From G963717155 sp963717155 (GTDB taxonomy: Bacteria; Actinomycetota; Thermoleophilia; Gaiellales; JALYLC01), in NCBI GenBank assembly GCA_963717155.1, contig OY970326.1, positions 4,340,001 to 4,404,000 on the forward strand: a stretch of 64,000 bases of DNA, given 5' to 3'. Position numbers and translations under genes: made by a program. The notes beneath the pieces were generated by a model. It was given only the letters and a program-made list of their open reading frames with translations, was not told the origin of the DNA and did no database searches. Positions 55,670 to 64,000 of this stretch are shown here, piece after piece; within the stretch, counting starts at the first letter, position 1, and each line of letters opens with the position of its first letter.

Positions 55670-57398
55670 CTACCGCTTCTCGACGATCGTGTAGTTCAGG
55701 GTGGTGGTGAGGACCTCTTCGATCTCGGCGATCTCGTGTCCGGGGCGGACGAGATAGCGGCGATCCGATGTGCGGACGAGGCGGTATTCGTCCGCGGGGA
55801 CCTCGACGATCGCATCGCATGCGCTCTCGCCGCACTCGCAGTGGAGGTGGAACGTGAGAGCGGTGCTGCCTTGCAACCTGGCTTCGTTCCGGTCGCGCGT
55901 GGCCTGCTCGTTCGCAAAGATCCGCAGGACGCGCTCGAAGCCGGGGCGTGTCAGGACAGCCACGACTCCCGGGCCGAACTGGGTGCCGGCACAGCGCTCG
56001 CACTCGGTGATCGCCTCTGTCACGCCCATCGCGGGCGAGTAGGTGCGGTCGCTCGTCATGACGTCCCAGCTGTCTGCGAGCGAGAGGATGAGTGCGCCGT
56101 CGGGGATGTCGTCTCCGGCGAGCCCGTCCGGATAGCCGCTCCCGTCGTAGTTCTCGTGATGCCCGCGGAGCCATGCGGTCTGCTCATCGCTCAGGACCTC
56201 GCCTGCGATCTGGGCCCCGAGCAGGGCGTGGGTCTTGACGACGTCGTACTCGTCGGGCGTGAGAGCGCCGACCTTGAGGAGCACCTCGAGGGGCACCCCG
56301 ATCTTTCCGACGTCGTGGACGAGCGCAGTCTCTCGCAGGGCAGCCACACGGCCCGGCGACCAGTCCATCGCCTCGGCGAGCCGGGCCGCAAGACTCGCCA
56401 CTCGCTCGGAGTGGAGCAGCGTGGAGTGGTCCTTCGCGTCGATCGCGCGGGCAAGCGAGCGAACACCGGCGAGCGCCTTGTTCCTGAGCAGGCGACTGCC
56501 TCGCTGTTCGAGCGAGAGGTCTTCCACGAGCTCTGGGCTGTACTGGCAGATCGCGTCGCGGCCATGCGCCTTCGCCCAGTAGAGCGCACCGTCGGCGAGG
56601 CGCAGGAGCGAATCGGCGTCGGTCGCGTGCCGCATGCCGCAGATGCCGATCGAGATCGTGAGGCTGGTACCCCAGTTGAGCGTCTCGCGGCGGATGGAGT
56701 CGCGAGCTCGTTCGGCCACGACCTGCGCCTCGTGCGCGTCCGTCTCCGGGAGCAACAGTGCGAACTCGTCGCCGCCGATGCGAGCCGCAATGTCGTTCAC
56801 CCTCAGCACCGACGCGAGCTGGCCCGCGACGGTCTCCAGTACGTCGTCACCGATCTGGTGGCCGAAGGTGTCGTTCAACAGCTTGAATCCATCGATGTCG
56901 ACGAGGGCAAGCGAGAGCGGCCGACGATGGCGTTGCGCTCGCTTGACCTCGATGCGCAGCCGCTCCTGAAAGACGCGGTGGTTGACGAGCCCCGTCAACC
57001 CATCGGTCTCCGCGTCGCGTCTCAGCTTGTCAAGATCGCGATCGCCGACCGTCTCCGGAATCGCAACGACACCGACGCCCAGTGCCAGGCCGCCGGCGTC
57101 CAGAACGCGGTGGAACGAAACCCGTCCCCTCGCGGCGCCGAGGGTGAGCGGCCGCCCGGTTCGAAAGCACCTCGTGGACGAGCGCCTCGGTCTGGGCGCC
57201 CATCGCGCCCAGCTCGCCGGGTGACAGACCGATCACGCTCGAGGCGCCGAAGGCCGTGCACAGCGCGGCGTTCCCTTCGACGAAGCGAAGCTCGCTATCG
57301 AGAAATCCGATTCCGAGGCCGCGCCTCGTCGGGAGTATCCGCAGCGCCCGCCCGGAAACCGGAGGCGCCGGGACGCTCCTGAGCGGCGCGTTCTTCAC
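55670..57398 (-). CDS. PAS-GGDEF-HD-GYP c-di-GMP enzyme, frame break near 57155
   Basis: About 575 residues joined. The N-terminal frame gives a PAS domain (GIGFLDSELRFVEGNAALCTAFG); after the break near 57155, LTLGAARGRVSFHRVLDAGG continues it. GGDEF domain: DIDGFKLLNDTFGHQIGDDVL and an intact IGGDEFALLLP. HD-GYP domain: HSERVASLAARL, LVHDVGKIGVP and HHENYDGSGYPDGLAGDDIP. Both synthesis and hydrolysis of c-di-GMP look possible. A cysteine-bearing C-terminal tail (HLHCECGESACDAIVEV) is unusual. It lies directly upstream of the adhesin genes on the same strand. Confidence 0.9.
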
Positions 57399-57598
57399 CG
57401 TTGCACCCGCGGAGCAGCAGTATCAGTGCCTCCGGATGTGGGTGGCTCCATGCGGGCTCCTTCGTTGCTCGACCACGCCATCCATTGCAGGAGGACTGAT
57501 GTGCCCACCAGTTCATGCGGTGGGCTCGAGCGACCAGGAGTGTTGGGGCCGCGCCTACTGAGTGTAGCGCGGATCCTGGACGTAGTTGCATTCCGCAC
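57395..57598 (-). CDS. Possible small leaderless ORF coupled to the c-di-GMP enzyme gene
   Basis: 67-codon frame from GTG 57598, five bases after TAGCGT (57609-57604). Its stop overlaps the next gene's GTG (GTGA). Composition is Ser/Thr/Pro/Arg-rich with no recognisable domain, so it may be a coupling frame or a misread N-terminal extension rather than a functional protein. Confidence 0.35.
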   Translation of the reverse strand: MRNATTSRIRATLSRRGPNTPGRSSPPHELVGTSVLLQWMAWSSNEGARMEPPTSGGTDTAAPRVQR

Positions 57599-57603
57599 AG
57601 TTG

Positions 57604-57613
57604 ACGCTACGAT
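57604..57613. promoter_or_regulatory. Shared-TA bidirectional promoter, c-di-GMP enzyme / ANTAR gene
   Basis: ACGCTACGAT gives TAGCGT on the minus strand and TACGAT on the plus strand, sharing TA 57608-57609. On the plus side TTGCAT (57586-57591) makes a -35 with a 16-base spacer. Confidence 0.6.
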
Positions 57614-57619
57614 TGAGCT

Positions 57620-58207
57620 CTGCCCATCGACCGCGCCGCCCGCCTTCGCGTTCTACTTGCGAACGAACGAGAGGATCACATGCTCCTCGTGGCGGCGATC
57701 GTCCAATCGCTGGGCCACACGGTCGTCGCCACGTCCACGGACGTCGCGAAGGTCGGAGCGCTGACGACCAGCGAGCATCCAGACGTTGCCCTGGTCGGAC
57801 TCGGCGAGAGCTCTCGACATGCGCTCGACCTGATCGATCAGATCGTGCGCGAGGCGAGCTGTCCCGTGATCGCTCTGCTCGCATCGGGCGACGGACCGTT
57901 CGTCGACCAGGCCGCCAAGCTCGGCATCTTCGCCTACGTCATCGACGCCGAGGCACGAGAGCTCCAGGGAGCACTCGACATCACGCTCAGCCGATTCAAC
58001 GAGTACCACAGCCTCGAGGGCGCATTCGGTCGGCGAGCGGTCATCGAACGCGCGAAAGGCATTCTGATGGAACGTCGCAAGATCAGCGAGGCCGATGCCT
58101 TCGCTCTTCTCCGTCAGCAGTCCGCCACGACGGGAATCAAGCTCGTCGCCGTCGCCCAGGCAGTGGTCGACGGCCATGCGCTGCTGCCCGCGGGTCAGGC
58201 CGGGTAA
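57620..58207 (+). CDS. ANTAR-domain antiterminator response regulator, probable CTG start
   Basis: 195 residues from CTG 57620; the first ATG (57680) would cut off the first strand of the receiver (RLRVLLANE). The CTG stands six bases after TACGAT, like other leaderless starts here. Receiver domain ~residues 9-120: VALVGLGES in place of a strong phospho-Asp site, so phosphorylation is uncertain. ANTAR domain ~130-185: GRRAVIERAKGILMERRKISEADAFALLRQQS, which binds tandem RNA hairpins to block termination. Targets unknown. Confidence 0.85.
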   Translation: MPIDRAARLRVLLANEREDHMLLVAAIVQSLGHTVVATSTDVAKVGALTTSEHPDVALVGLGESSRHALDLIDQIVREASCPVIALLASGDGPFVDQAAKLGIFAYVIDAEARELQGALDITLSRFNEYHSLEGAFGRRAVIERAKGILMERRKISEADAFALLRQQSATTGIKLVAVAQAVVDGHALLPAGQAG

Positions 58208-58217
58208 CACGTGTGGG

Positions 58218-59555
58218 CTAGTGCGCCGCGAGCCAGTCCGACAACGGGCTCGTGGCCATGTCCACGAACATCGGCTCGACGCGCGCACCCGCCGCGACGA
58301 GCCGCTTTGCGACGCCGACCCAGTCGCCGTCTCTCGCCGAGAAGCTGTCGTCGGGGTGGGACGGGCTGTACCGCGAGCCTACAGCGGCCCAGCCGAGGGG
58401 TGTCGCGTACTCGGTGTCGACGCGCGCGTCGACCTGCGCGTCCGCATGCAGCAGAACCTCGACGAAGTCCGCACGCCCGAACCACGAGGCCTGGTGCAGC
58501 AGCGATCCGCGCGGGCCACCACCCCAGCTGGCGCTGAAGTCAGGCCCGACGGCCTCTACCACGCGGCGAAGGCTGTCGATGTCGCGCATCGCGAGCTCGA
58601 TCAGGACGTCCCGGGCGTCGTCATCGAGCTCGATCTCGGTTGGTTCCGCACCGGTCGATACGGAGCCGAGCGCACGGTCGGCAGCGGTGATGTCGTCGGG
58701 AGCGCCGAGCTCGAGCAGCGTCTCGGCGAGCTCCGGTCGGCCCCGGCGAAATGCGTGCTGGTAGGCCGTGCGGCCCTTGTGGTCACGCGCGGTCGGGTCT
58801 GCGCCGTGCTGCATCAGGAGCCGGAGGAACTCCGGCGAGCGCCCGCGGGCGACGGCGTGGTGGAGCGCCGGCCAGTGCGACGCCTCGTTGGGGTCGCCGC
58901 CGTGTTCGAGCAGAAGGCGCACCGGCTCGATGCGGTCGTAATCGAGCGCGTGCCAGAGCGCGTTCGTGCCCGTCACGGTTGCGCCATGGTCGAGCAGGAG
59001 GCGCAGACAGGCGTCGTCGCGACTCTCGACCGAGTGGTACAGCGAGTCGTTGTCGTTCGGCTCGGCGCCGTGCTCGAGCAGCAGCCCCGCGAGTGCCGCG
59101 TCACCCCGCGAGCACGCGATCGAGAGATTCGTCCACTCCTCGCCGGCCGGCCCGTTCGGGTCGGCGCCGCGCTCCAACAGCTCGCGTGCCGGTGTCACGG
59201 TGTCGGCGGCGATCCGGCTGCGCGCGACGTAGAAGAGCGGCGGCTGGCCGAGCGGCCCGCCGGGATTCCGCGCGTCACGGACGCCGCTCGCATCGCCGAG
59301 CGTGAGCGCCACCCAGGGGTCACGGCGCAGCGCGGGCGCCGCCGCGAGCAGCTCGAGCGCCCGGTCGTGTCGAGCGTCGGCCTCGCGAATCACGCGCTCG
59401 GCCGTGGGCGGTTCCAGCGCGTGGATCATCGCGGGCCAGCTCGGATAGCCGAGCTCGCGGGCGATCTCGCGTTGGGCGTCCGCGAGCTTCGCGACGCGGC
59501 CCGCCTTCACGAGCTCCTTGGCGCGAGTACGCGCCTGCCCGATGTCGATCTTCAT
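58218..59555 (-). CDS. Ankyrin-repeat protein
   Basis: 445 residues from ATG 59555. N-terminal helix bundle with LADAQREIARELGYPSWPAM, a segment often seen before bacterial ankyrin arrays. About eight ankyrin units follow, with consensus pieces such as LLLEHGADPN, LLLDHGATVTGTNALWHAL, LRLLMQHGADPTARDHKGRTAY and LLHQASWFGRADFVEVLL. A protein-protein interaction role is likely; partner unknown. No signal peptide. Confidence 0.88.
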   Translation of the reverse strand: MKIDIGQARTRAKELVKAGRVAKLADAQREIARELGYPSWPAMIHALEPPTAERVIREADARHDRALELLAAAPALRRDPWVALTLGDASGVRDARNPGGPLGQPPLFYVARSRIAADTVTPARELLERGADPNGPAGEEWTNLSIACSRGDAALAGLLLEHGAEPNDNDSLYHSVESRDDACLRLLLDHGATVTGTNALWHALDYDRIEPVRLLLEHGGDPNEASHWPALHHAVARGRSPEFLRLLMQHGADPTARDHKGRTAYQHAFRRGRPELAETLLELGAPDDITAADRALGSVSTGAEPTEIELDDDARDVLIELAMRDIDSLRRVVEAVGPDFSASWGGGPRGSLLHQASWFGRADFVEVLLHADAQVDARVDTEYATPLGWAAVGSRYSPSHPDDSFSARDGDWVGVAKRLVAAGARVEPMFVDMATSPLSDWLAAH

Positions 59556-59703
59556 CACGACCCCTTCGGCGAGGCCCGGATGTCCGCGTGTCCAGGCAGA
59601 AGGTGGTCGATCGAACGGCTCAGCACGACGAGGTAGGCTCAGCCTTTCCCGCGGACCGGGTGCGTCCTCGAAACGCGCGGCCAGCATAGCCGGCGCGCGT
59701 CGC

Positions 59704-60870
59704 TTACTTCACGATGTCCGTGGCGCACGCGAGGTTCGACTCCTTGGTCGTGTCGTCGCTGCCCTGTGCGCACACGTAGCCCGAGAAGCGCTTCGTGGTG
59801 GCATCGAGGGTGAACCGCACCCAGCGATTCGTGGCGACGCCTCGATAGCTGTGCCCGAGCATCTTGCCGCCGTGCGTGTAGAAGCTGATCATGACCCTCG
59901 AGCGATGGCTCCGATCGTCATCGATCCGCACCGACAGCACGCCGTCGTGCCCGATCCGGGTCGTCGTCGAGCGCACGGACGCGAGCGGCGGGTCGTCGCG
60001 CAGGGTGCTCCAGTGCTCGGGCGCCGTTGCGAGCGCGTGATCGATGAATCCCCGCTCGCTCGACACGAGCACGAGGTAGGTGCGCGAGAACTCGCACTCG
60101 CGCGAGACGTAGCTCATGACGCCCTCGACGACGACGTTGTCGGCAGTGTTCTCGCTCGCGAATGCCGGGCCGCCGGAGTCGCCGAAACAGGCTGTACCGC
60201 CCGGCTGGGCCGGGTCGGTCGAGGCGGCCCCGCAGAACAGCCACGACGGATCGAACCGCTCCGAGACGAGCTTGCACGAGGACGGATCCGCGGCGTCGAT
60301 CAACGCGGCTCGGAGCACCGAGGGCCCCGTGCGGTCATTCGTCGATGTCTGTCCGTACCCCGTGATCAGTAGCGGCTCGCCTGCGGTCGGAGCCTGCTCG
60401 GCGAGGGCGGCAGGGGTCTCCGGCACCGGGCGGTCGAGCGCGAGCAGCGCGACGTCGTGGAAGTGGCGGCCACCGTCCCAGCGGTAGTGGGGCTGCGGGA
60501 GCACGGCGACGACACCCGCGGCCGTTCCGAGCGTCGGGTCGAGGACGTTCGCCGATCCGATGCGCACCGAGACATCCGATGGCCGCGCGATTCCGAGGAG
60601 GTTCCCGTGGTTGCTCTCCTCGTAGACGCAGTGAGCGGCCGTCATCACGACCGTCGGGGAGATCAGCGTCCCCGAGCAGGAGTACGTCCCCGTGGGCGTG
60701 TGGATCTCGACGAAGGCCACGGGCGCGATGAACGCCGCGCCGACCTGTGTGGTGCCGCCGACGATCGCCCCGGCGCTCGGCGCCAGCACTGCCGCGACGG
60801 CGACCGCCCCGAACGCTGTGAGCGCGCGCAGCCTGTTGCCGGCGCTCAGCCGTGGCACGTACCTGTGCAT
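59704..60870 (-). CDS. Secreted trypsin-like serine protease
   Basis: 388 residues. Signal peptide to about residue 35, then IVGGTTQVG (mature N-terminus). Catalytic His in MTAAHCVYEE (about 79), Asp in HDVALLALDRP, Ser in TACFGDSGGPAFAS. Cys positions fit S1 disulfides. A ~100-residue beta-rich C-terminal domain follows (VLSVRIDDDRSHRSRVMISFY) with a disulfide-like Cys pair. ATG 60870 has GGGAG upstream. Confidence 0.92.
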   Translation of the reverse strand: MHRYVPRLSAGNRLRALTAFGAVAVAAVLAPSAGAIVGGTTQVGAAFIAPVAFVEIHTPTGTYSCSGTLISPTVVMTAAHCVYEESNHGNLLGIARPSDVSVRIGSANVLDPTLGTAAGVVAVLPQPHYRWDGGRHFHDVALLALDRPVPETPAALAEQAPTAGEPLLITGYGQTSTNDRTGPSVLRAALIDAADPSSCKLVSERFDPSWLFCGAASTDPAQPGGTACFGDSGGPAFASENTADNVVVEGVMSYVSRECEFSRTYLVLVSSERGFIDHALATAPEHWSTLRDDPPLASVRSTTTRIGHDGVLSVRIDDDRSHRSRVMISFYTHGGKMLGHSYRGVATNRWVRFTLDATTKRFSGYVCAQGSDDTTKESNLACATDIVK

Positions 60871-60996
60871 GTGTCTCCCTCGATGAGCGCGGGGCGTGCT
60901 GCGCCACGGAACCAGGACACAGTGTCATGGCTGAACGGAGGGGAGCCATCACCCTTTCGGGGCACCACCCCGGCGACGCTGCGAAGCTATCGCCCG

Positions 60997-61359
60997 ATGC
61001 GCATCGATCGCCTCGACCAGCAGGACCCGTTCATCACCGCGGACGGCTCGTCGATCCGCGAGGTGGCGGGCGTCCCGAGCGGCAACGCCTCGCAGCAGTC
61101 GCTCGCGGAGGCGACGGTGCCGGTCGGCGGTGAGACGGTCGAGCACTACCACCGCGTCGCCGAGGAGATCTACCACTTCGTCAGCGGCGCCGGCAGGCTT
61201 CGACTCGGAGTCGAGGAGGCGGATGTGGGCGCAGGCGACACGGTCGTCATCGCGCCCGGGATTCGCCACAAGCTCTGGAACTCCGGACCCGAGCCGTTGG
61301 TGCTGCTCTGTTGCTGCGCGCCGCCGTACTCGCACGGCGACACGGTTCTCTGCGAGTAG
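60997..61359 (+). CDS. Small cupin protein
   Basis: 120-residue single cupin barrel. Motif 1 VEHYHRVAEEIYHFVSGAGRLRLG carries the metal His/His/Glu set; motif 2 VVIAPGIRHKLWNSG supplies the last His. Such proteins are small dioxygenases, isomerases or sensors; no substrate can be given. A Cys-rich end (LLCCCAPPYSH) is unusual. Confidence 0.88.
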   Translation: MRIDRLDQQDPFITADGSSIREVAGVPSGNASQQSLAEATVPVGGETVEHYHRVAEEIYHFVSGAGRLRLGVEEADVGAGDTVVIAPGIRHKLWNSGPEPLVLLCCCAPPYSHGDTVLCE

Positions 61360-61372
61360 TCGCGGTTCGCGG

Positions 61373-63298
61373 TTACTTCGCCGCGTCGTACGCGGCGAAG
61401 AAGCGCGCCGCGATCGGCGCCGCGACGCTCCCACCCGATCTGCCACGCTCGACGAGGACCGAGATGGCGAGGTCTCCGCGGAAGCAGATGAACCAGGCGT
61501 GGGTCGGTGGCGGGTTGCCGCTGCCGAACTCGGCGGTCCCGGTCTTGCACGCCGGATCGCCCGGCGTCGAGGCGAGCGCGGTCCCCGTGCCGCCCGTCAC
61601 CACGCGACGCATGAGGGTGCGGATCGTGTCGACGTCCTGCGCGGGCAACGCGGGCCCTGCGAGGCGCGGGTCGGTCGTCAGCAGGCGCGGCTGACGCCAG
61701 CGACCGTTCGCGACCGTCGCAGCGACCCCGGCCATCGCGAGCGGTGTCACCACGATCCGGTCCTGCCCGATCATCATCGCGGCGCGGCTGACGGGGTCTC
61801 TGCCCGCGGGGACGTGCGAGCTCGCGGTCCCGAACGGCAGGTGTGCGTTCCGACCCACGCCGAACTGGAGCGCGGTCGTGGAAAGGGCCGTAGAGGGCAG
61901 CCGCGACGCGAGCGAGACGAAGGCGGTGTTGCACGAGATCGCGAAGTCCTCGTCGAAGCTCGACGAGGCGCCGCTCTCACCCTCGAAGTTCCGGAACGTG
62001 CGGCCGTCGACGACGATCGTCGTCGGACACGGCACCGAGGTGCCCTGATCGAAGCCGTGCTCGAGCAGCGCCATCGTCGTGATCACCTTGAAGGTCGATC
62101 CCGGCGCGTAGGCGCCGGCCAGCGCGCGGTCGAACGTGGACGCGATCGGACGATTCGCGACCGCCAGGACGTCTCCGGACGACGGCTGCACGGCGACGAT
62201 CGCCGACGGAGCTGTCGACGAGCCGAGGGCGGTCTCCGCGGCGTTCTGCACACGTGTCGAGAGCGTCGTGCGCAGCGGCACGGGCCGCCTTCCCTGGTGG
62301 ATCTCGAGCGTCCGCAACGCGTCGCCGGTCTTGCGGCTGCGCACGATGATGCTGACGTCCTGCGTGCCGGCGAGGTGGCGGTTGTACTCGGCCTCGAGCC
62401 CCCACTGGCCGACGTCGTCGCCGACCTGGAGCGATCCGTGCGAGCGCCGGATCTGCTCGGCGGTCGCGGGCGCAACGGCGCCGAGCAGCGCGCGCCCGAA
62501 CGCGAACGAGGGGGCGAGCGGGAGGGCCGCGTTGCTCGTGATGCTGCCGGGGATCGCCTGCAGCTTCCTCGCGACCTTCGCGTAGTCGGCCGGGCGCATC
62601 GTCTCGGCTACCACGAACTCGACCGGCCCGGCCCCTCGCACCTGGCGGATGTACGCCGCCGCGCCGATCCCGAGCACCTTCGCGACCGCGGTCGCGCTCG
62701 CGGTCACGTCGTGCACGCGATTGCGCTGGAGCCCGACCTCGACGACGGGCCGCAGCTCGACGATCGGCTTGCCATCTCGATCGAGAATCGGTGCACGAGG
62801 CGGATCGATCCGATCGGTGCCGAGCCGCGTCCTCGCCGTGAGCGTCGGGTACACGAGGGTGGGGCTCCAGAGGATCACCCAGCGCCCGCTCGCGAGCCTG
62901 CGCAGCCGCATGGTCGTGCGGTAGCGCCACGGGCCGTAGCCCGCCACCTTCCACGTCAGCGCGAGCCGGGCGGTCGCCGAGTCCGGGTGCTCGTCGATGG
63001 CGATCAGCCTTGGCGCGACGGTGGCACCGTCGAGCCCCTTGCGGTTGGCGATCAGGGCGCTTGCGGCCAGCACCGGATGGTTGGTCGCGGATGCCGCGGC
63101 GGCATCGAGCCCCTTCGCCCAGTCAGCATCGAAGTCGAGGGCGGTCGCGCGGGCGAGGTCCTTCGAGGGCGCGGAAGCTGCCGGCGCGCCGGAGCCGCCG
63201 TGGCTGCGCCGCGAGAGCACGACGCCTACCGCGACAGCGGCGCAGACGACCAGTAGGAGCGGGATGACGATGCGGCGCACCTCTCCGCATGGTGCCAA
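61373..63298 (-). CDS. Penicillin-binding protein (class B-like transpeptidase)
   Basis: 641 residues. N-terminal membrane anchor (IVIPLLLVVCAAVAVGVVL), an NTF2-like MecA_N domain (DWAKGLDAAAAS to LVYPTLTARTRLG), a PBP dimer domain with ILDRDGKPI, and the transpeptidase domain. Active-site motifs SxxK in APGSTFKV, SxN in ISCNTAF and KTG in CKTGTAEFG are intact. It cross-links peptidoglycan; the MecA_N layout is shared by PbpA-type and beta-lactam-tolerant PBPs. Resistance itself cannot be inferred. Confidence 0.92.
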   Translation of the reverse strand: MAPCGEVRRIVIPLLLVVCAAVAVGVVLSRRSHGGSGAPAASAPSKDLARATALDFDADWAKGLDAAAASATNHPVLAASALIANRKGLDGATVAPRLIAIDEHPDSATARLALTWKVAGYGPWRYRTTMRLRRLASGRWVILWSPTLVYPTLTARTRLGTDRIDPPRAPILDRDGKPIVELRPVVEVGLQRNRVHDVTASATAVAKVLGIGAAAYIRQVRGAGPVEFVVAETMRPADYAKVARKLQAIPGSITSNAALPLAPSFAFGRALLGAVAPATAEQIRRSHGSLQVGDDVGQWGLEAEYNRHLAGTQDVSIIVRSRKTGDALRTLEIHQGRRPVPLRTTLSTRVQNAAETALGSSTAPSAIVAVQPSSGDVLAVANRPIASTFDRALAGAYAPGSTFKVITTMALLEHGFDQGTSVPCPTTIVVDGRTFRNFEGESGASSSFDEDFAISCNTAFVSLASRLPSTALSTTALQFGVGRNAHLPFGTASSHVPAGRDPVSRAAMMIGQDRIVVTPLAMAGVAATVANGRWRQPRLLTTDPRLAGPALPAQDVDTIRTLMRRVVTGGTGTALASTPGDPACKTGTAEFGSGNPPPTHAWFICFRGDLAISVLVERGRSGGSVAAPIAARFFAAYDAAK

Positions 63299-63316
63299 CG
63301 CGCCAGGTCGTGACCG

Positions 63317-63658
63317 CTACTGCTCCAGGTGCGCCGGCACGGCTGCCGCCGGTGCGTCAGCCTCGAGCGCGTCGAGCAATCCGGGGAAGCGGGCGGCGAG
63401 ATCGGCGCGGCGCAGCGACACGTAGCGCACCGTGCCGCTGGCGCGTGCACGGGTGATCCCGGCTTCGCGCAGCAGCCTCAGGTGGTACGAGCAGGTCGAC
63501 ACGGGCATGTCGAGCCGGTCCTGGACCTCGGTGCAGGACAGCTCGCCGCCGTCTGCGAGCAGCCGCACCATCGTCAGGCGCGCCGGGTCGCCGAGCGCCC
63601 GCAGGACGGTCGCCAGATCGATGGCGTCGGTGCTCGGATGATGGATCTCACGTGCCAC
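63317..63658 (-). CDS. ArsR-family transcriptional regulator
   Basis: 113 residues from GTG 63658, with AGGAGG ten bases upstream (ATG 63679 would place that site inside the gene). LATVLRALGDPARLTMVRLLADGGELSCTEVQDRLDMPVSTCSYHLRLLREAGITRARASGTVRYVSL. The Cys in ELSCTE and STCSYH could form a thiol switch or metal site (SmtB alpha3-like), but this is uncertain. Divergent from an MFS exporter, its likely target. Confidence 0.88.
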   Translation of the reverse strand: MAREIHHPSTDAIDLATVLRALGDPARLTMVRLLADGGELSCTEVQDRLDMPVSTCSYHLRLLREAGITRARASGTVRYVSLRRADLAARFPGLLDALEADAPAAAVPAHLEQ

Positions 63659-63680
63659 TTGCGCTTCTCCTCCTCTCATG

Positions 63681-63687
63681 TACCATA
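63681..63687. promoter_or_regulatory. Overlapping divergent -10 elements, arsR / MFS gene
   Basis: TACCATA contains TACCAT on the plus strand (6 bases before the MFS ATG) and TATGGT on the minus strand (toward arsR, leader about 16 bases). The surrounding sequence is unusually AT-rich. Confidence 0.5.
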
Positions 63688-63692
63688 TCTCC

Positions 63693-64000
63693 ATGACTTT
63701 GGAAATACAGAAACAATTATACACGCGGGAGGCGCCCGAGCCTCGCGAGATCGGTCTGCGACACCCCTTCGTGACGGTCGCAGCATTCATCACGCTGGCC
63801 CTGATGGCATCGTCGACGCCGACGCCGCTCTACTCGATCTACGCGGCGGAGTGGCACTTCTCCCCGCTCGCCGTGACCGAGGTCTACGCGGTCTACGCGA
63901 TCGGCGTGCTCGTCGCGCTGTTGCTGACCGGCGGTCTCTCCGACCTGATCGGCCGCAGGCCGGTGATGGTCAGCGCACTGCTGGGGCTGGTCGGTGCGGA
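63693..64000 (+). CDS. MFS transporter (3' end outside window)
   Basis: First 102 residues visible. A short polar, unusually AT-coded N-terminus is followed by TM1 (PFVTVAAFITLALMASSTPTPLYSIY), TM2 (VTEVYAVYAIGVLVALLLTGGL) and the MFS loop motif SDLIGRRPVM. It looks like a drug or metabolite exporter of the sugar-phosphate/DHA type, controlled by the divergent ArsR; substrate unknown. Confidence 0.85.
   Translation, partial: MTLEIQKQLYTREAPEPREIGLRHPFVTVAAFITLALMASSTPTPLYSIYAAEWHFSPLAVTEVYAVYAIGVLVALLLTGGLSDLIGRRPVMVSALLGLVGA

Overview
The window is very GC-rich (by eye close to 70%), with GTG and TTG starts common and genes packed on both strands. The gene set includes a class II B12-dependent ribonucleotide reductase with NrdR, an F420-type LLM oxidoreductase, a tmk-holB-ricT operon, a 7Fe ferredoxin and an O-antigen-ligase/LytR_C pair. 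It points to a high-GC actinobacterium, possibly of the Thermoleophilia (Solirubrobacterales/Gaiellales) type. The phylum-level call is fairly safe; the class is an inference. It reads as ordinary chromosome with a few accessory patches. No rRNA, tRNA, CRISPR array, insertion sequence or prophage was recognised.

Layout. 1-2360: an ECF-type uptake operon (ATPase, EcfT, DUF4430 lipoprotein) behind a cobalamin riboswitch. 2390-9404: small regulators and housekeeping genes (TIGR00725 protein, VOC protein with divergent MarR, zinc-ribbon protein, ArsR plus ferredoxin, MrfA-like helicase, pheA with a Phe-rich leader peptide and attenuator, thiL, thioredoxin). 9481-17576: envelope and DNA repair (L,D-transpeptidase, polyprenol-phosphate mannosyltransferase, PolX, LytS/LytTR two-component pair, OtsB, TSUP transporter). 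17586-28684: metabolism (two alcohol dehydrogenases, TetR, two AMP-forming ligases including Acs, MoeA, a matrixin-like protease, an enolase-superfamily protein). 28779-37260: M23-like protein, RlmN, 2-hydroxyacid dehydrogenase, thioesterase, PfkB kinase, a channel-like membrane protein, RicT-HolB-Tmk and a LytR_C protein. 37261-44365: O-antigen ligase, a surface protein, NrdR/NrdJ and an LLM oxidoreductase. 44385-51106: a likely accessory patch of hydrolases, an SDR and an ArsR/AHSA1 operon. 51258-57598: secreted proteins, including an ice-binding-domain adhesin, a WxL-like protein and its partner, next to a PAS-GGDEF-HD-GYP enzyme. 57620-64000: ANTAR regulator, ankyrin protein, trypsin-like protease, cupin, penicillin-binding protein, ArsR and the start of an MFS transporter.

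Two features run through the window. First, about twenty genes have a TANNNT-type -10 hexamer only 5-10 bases before the start codon, so many transcripts are probably leaderless. At six divergent gene pairs the two -10 elements share one central TA (pattern A-N3-TA-N3-T), which predicts bidirectional promoters. Second, about fourteen genes, including essential ones (tmk, holB, nrdJ), contain frame breaks that a single-base change would heal. This looks more like uncorrected assembly indels than real gene decay, so the broken genes are annotated as full-length genes with a frame break.
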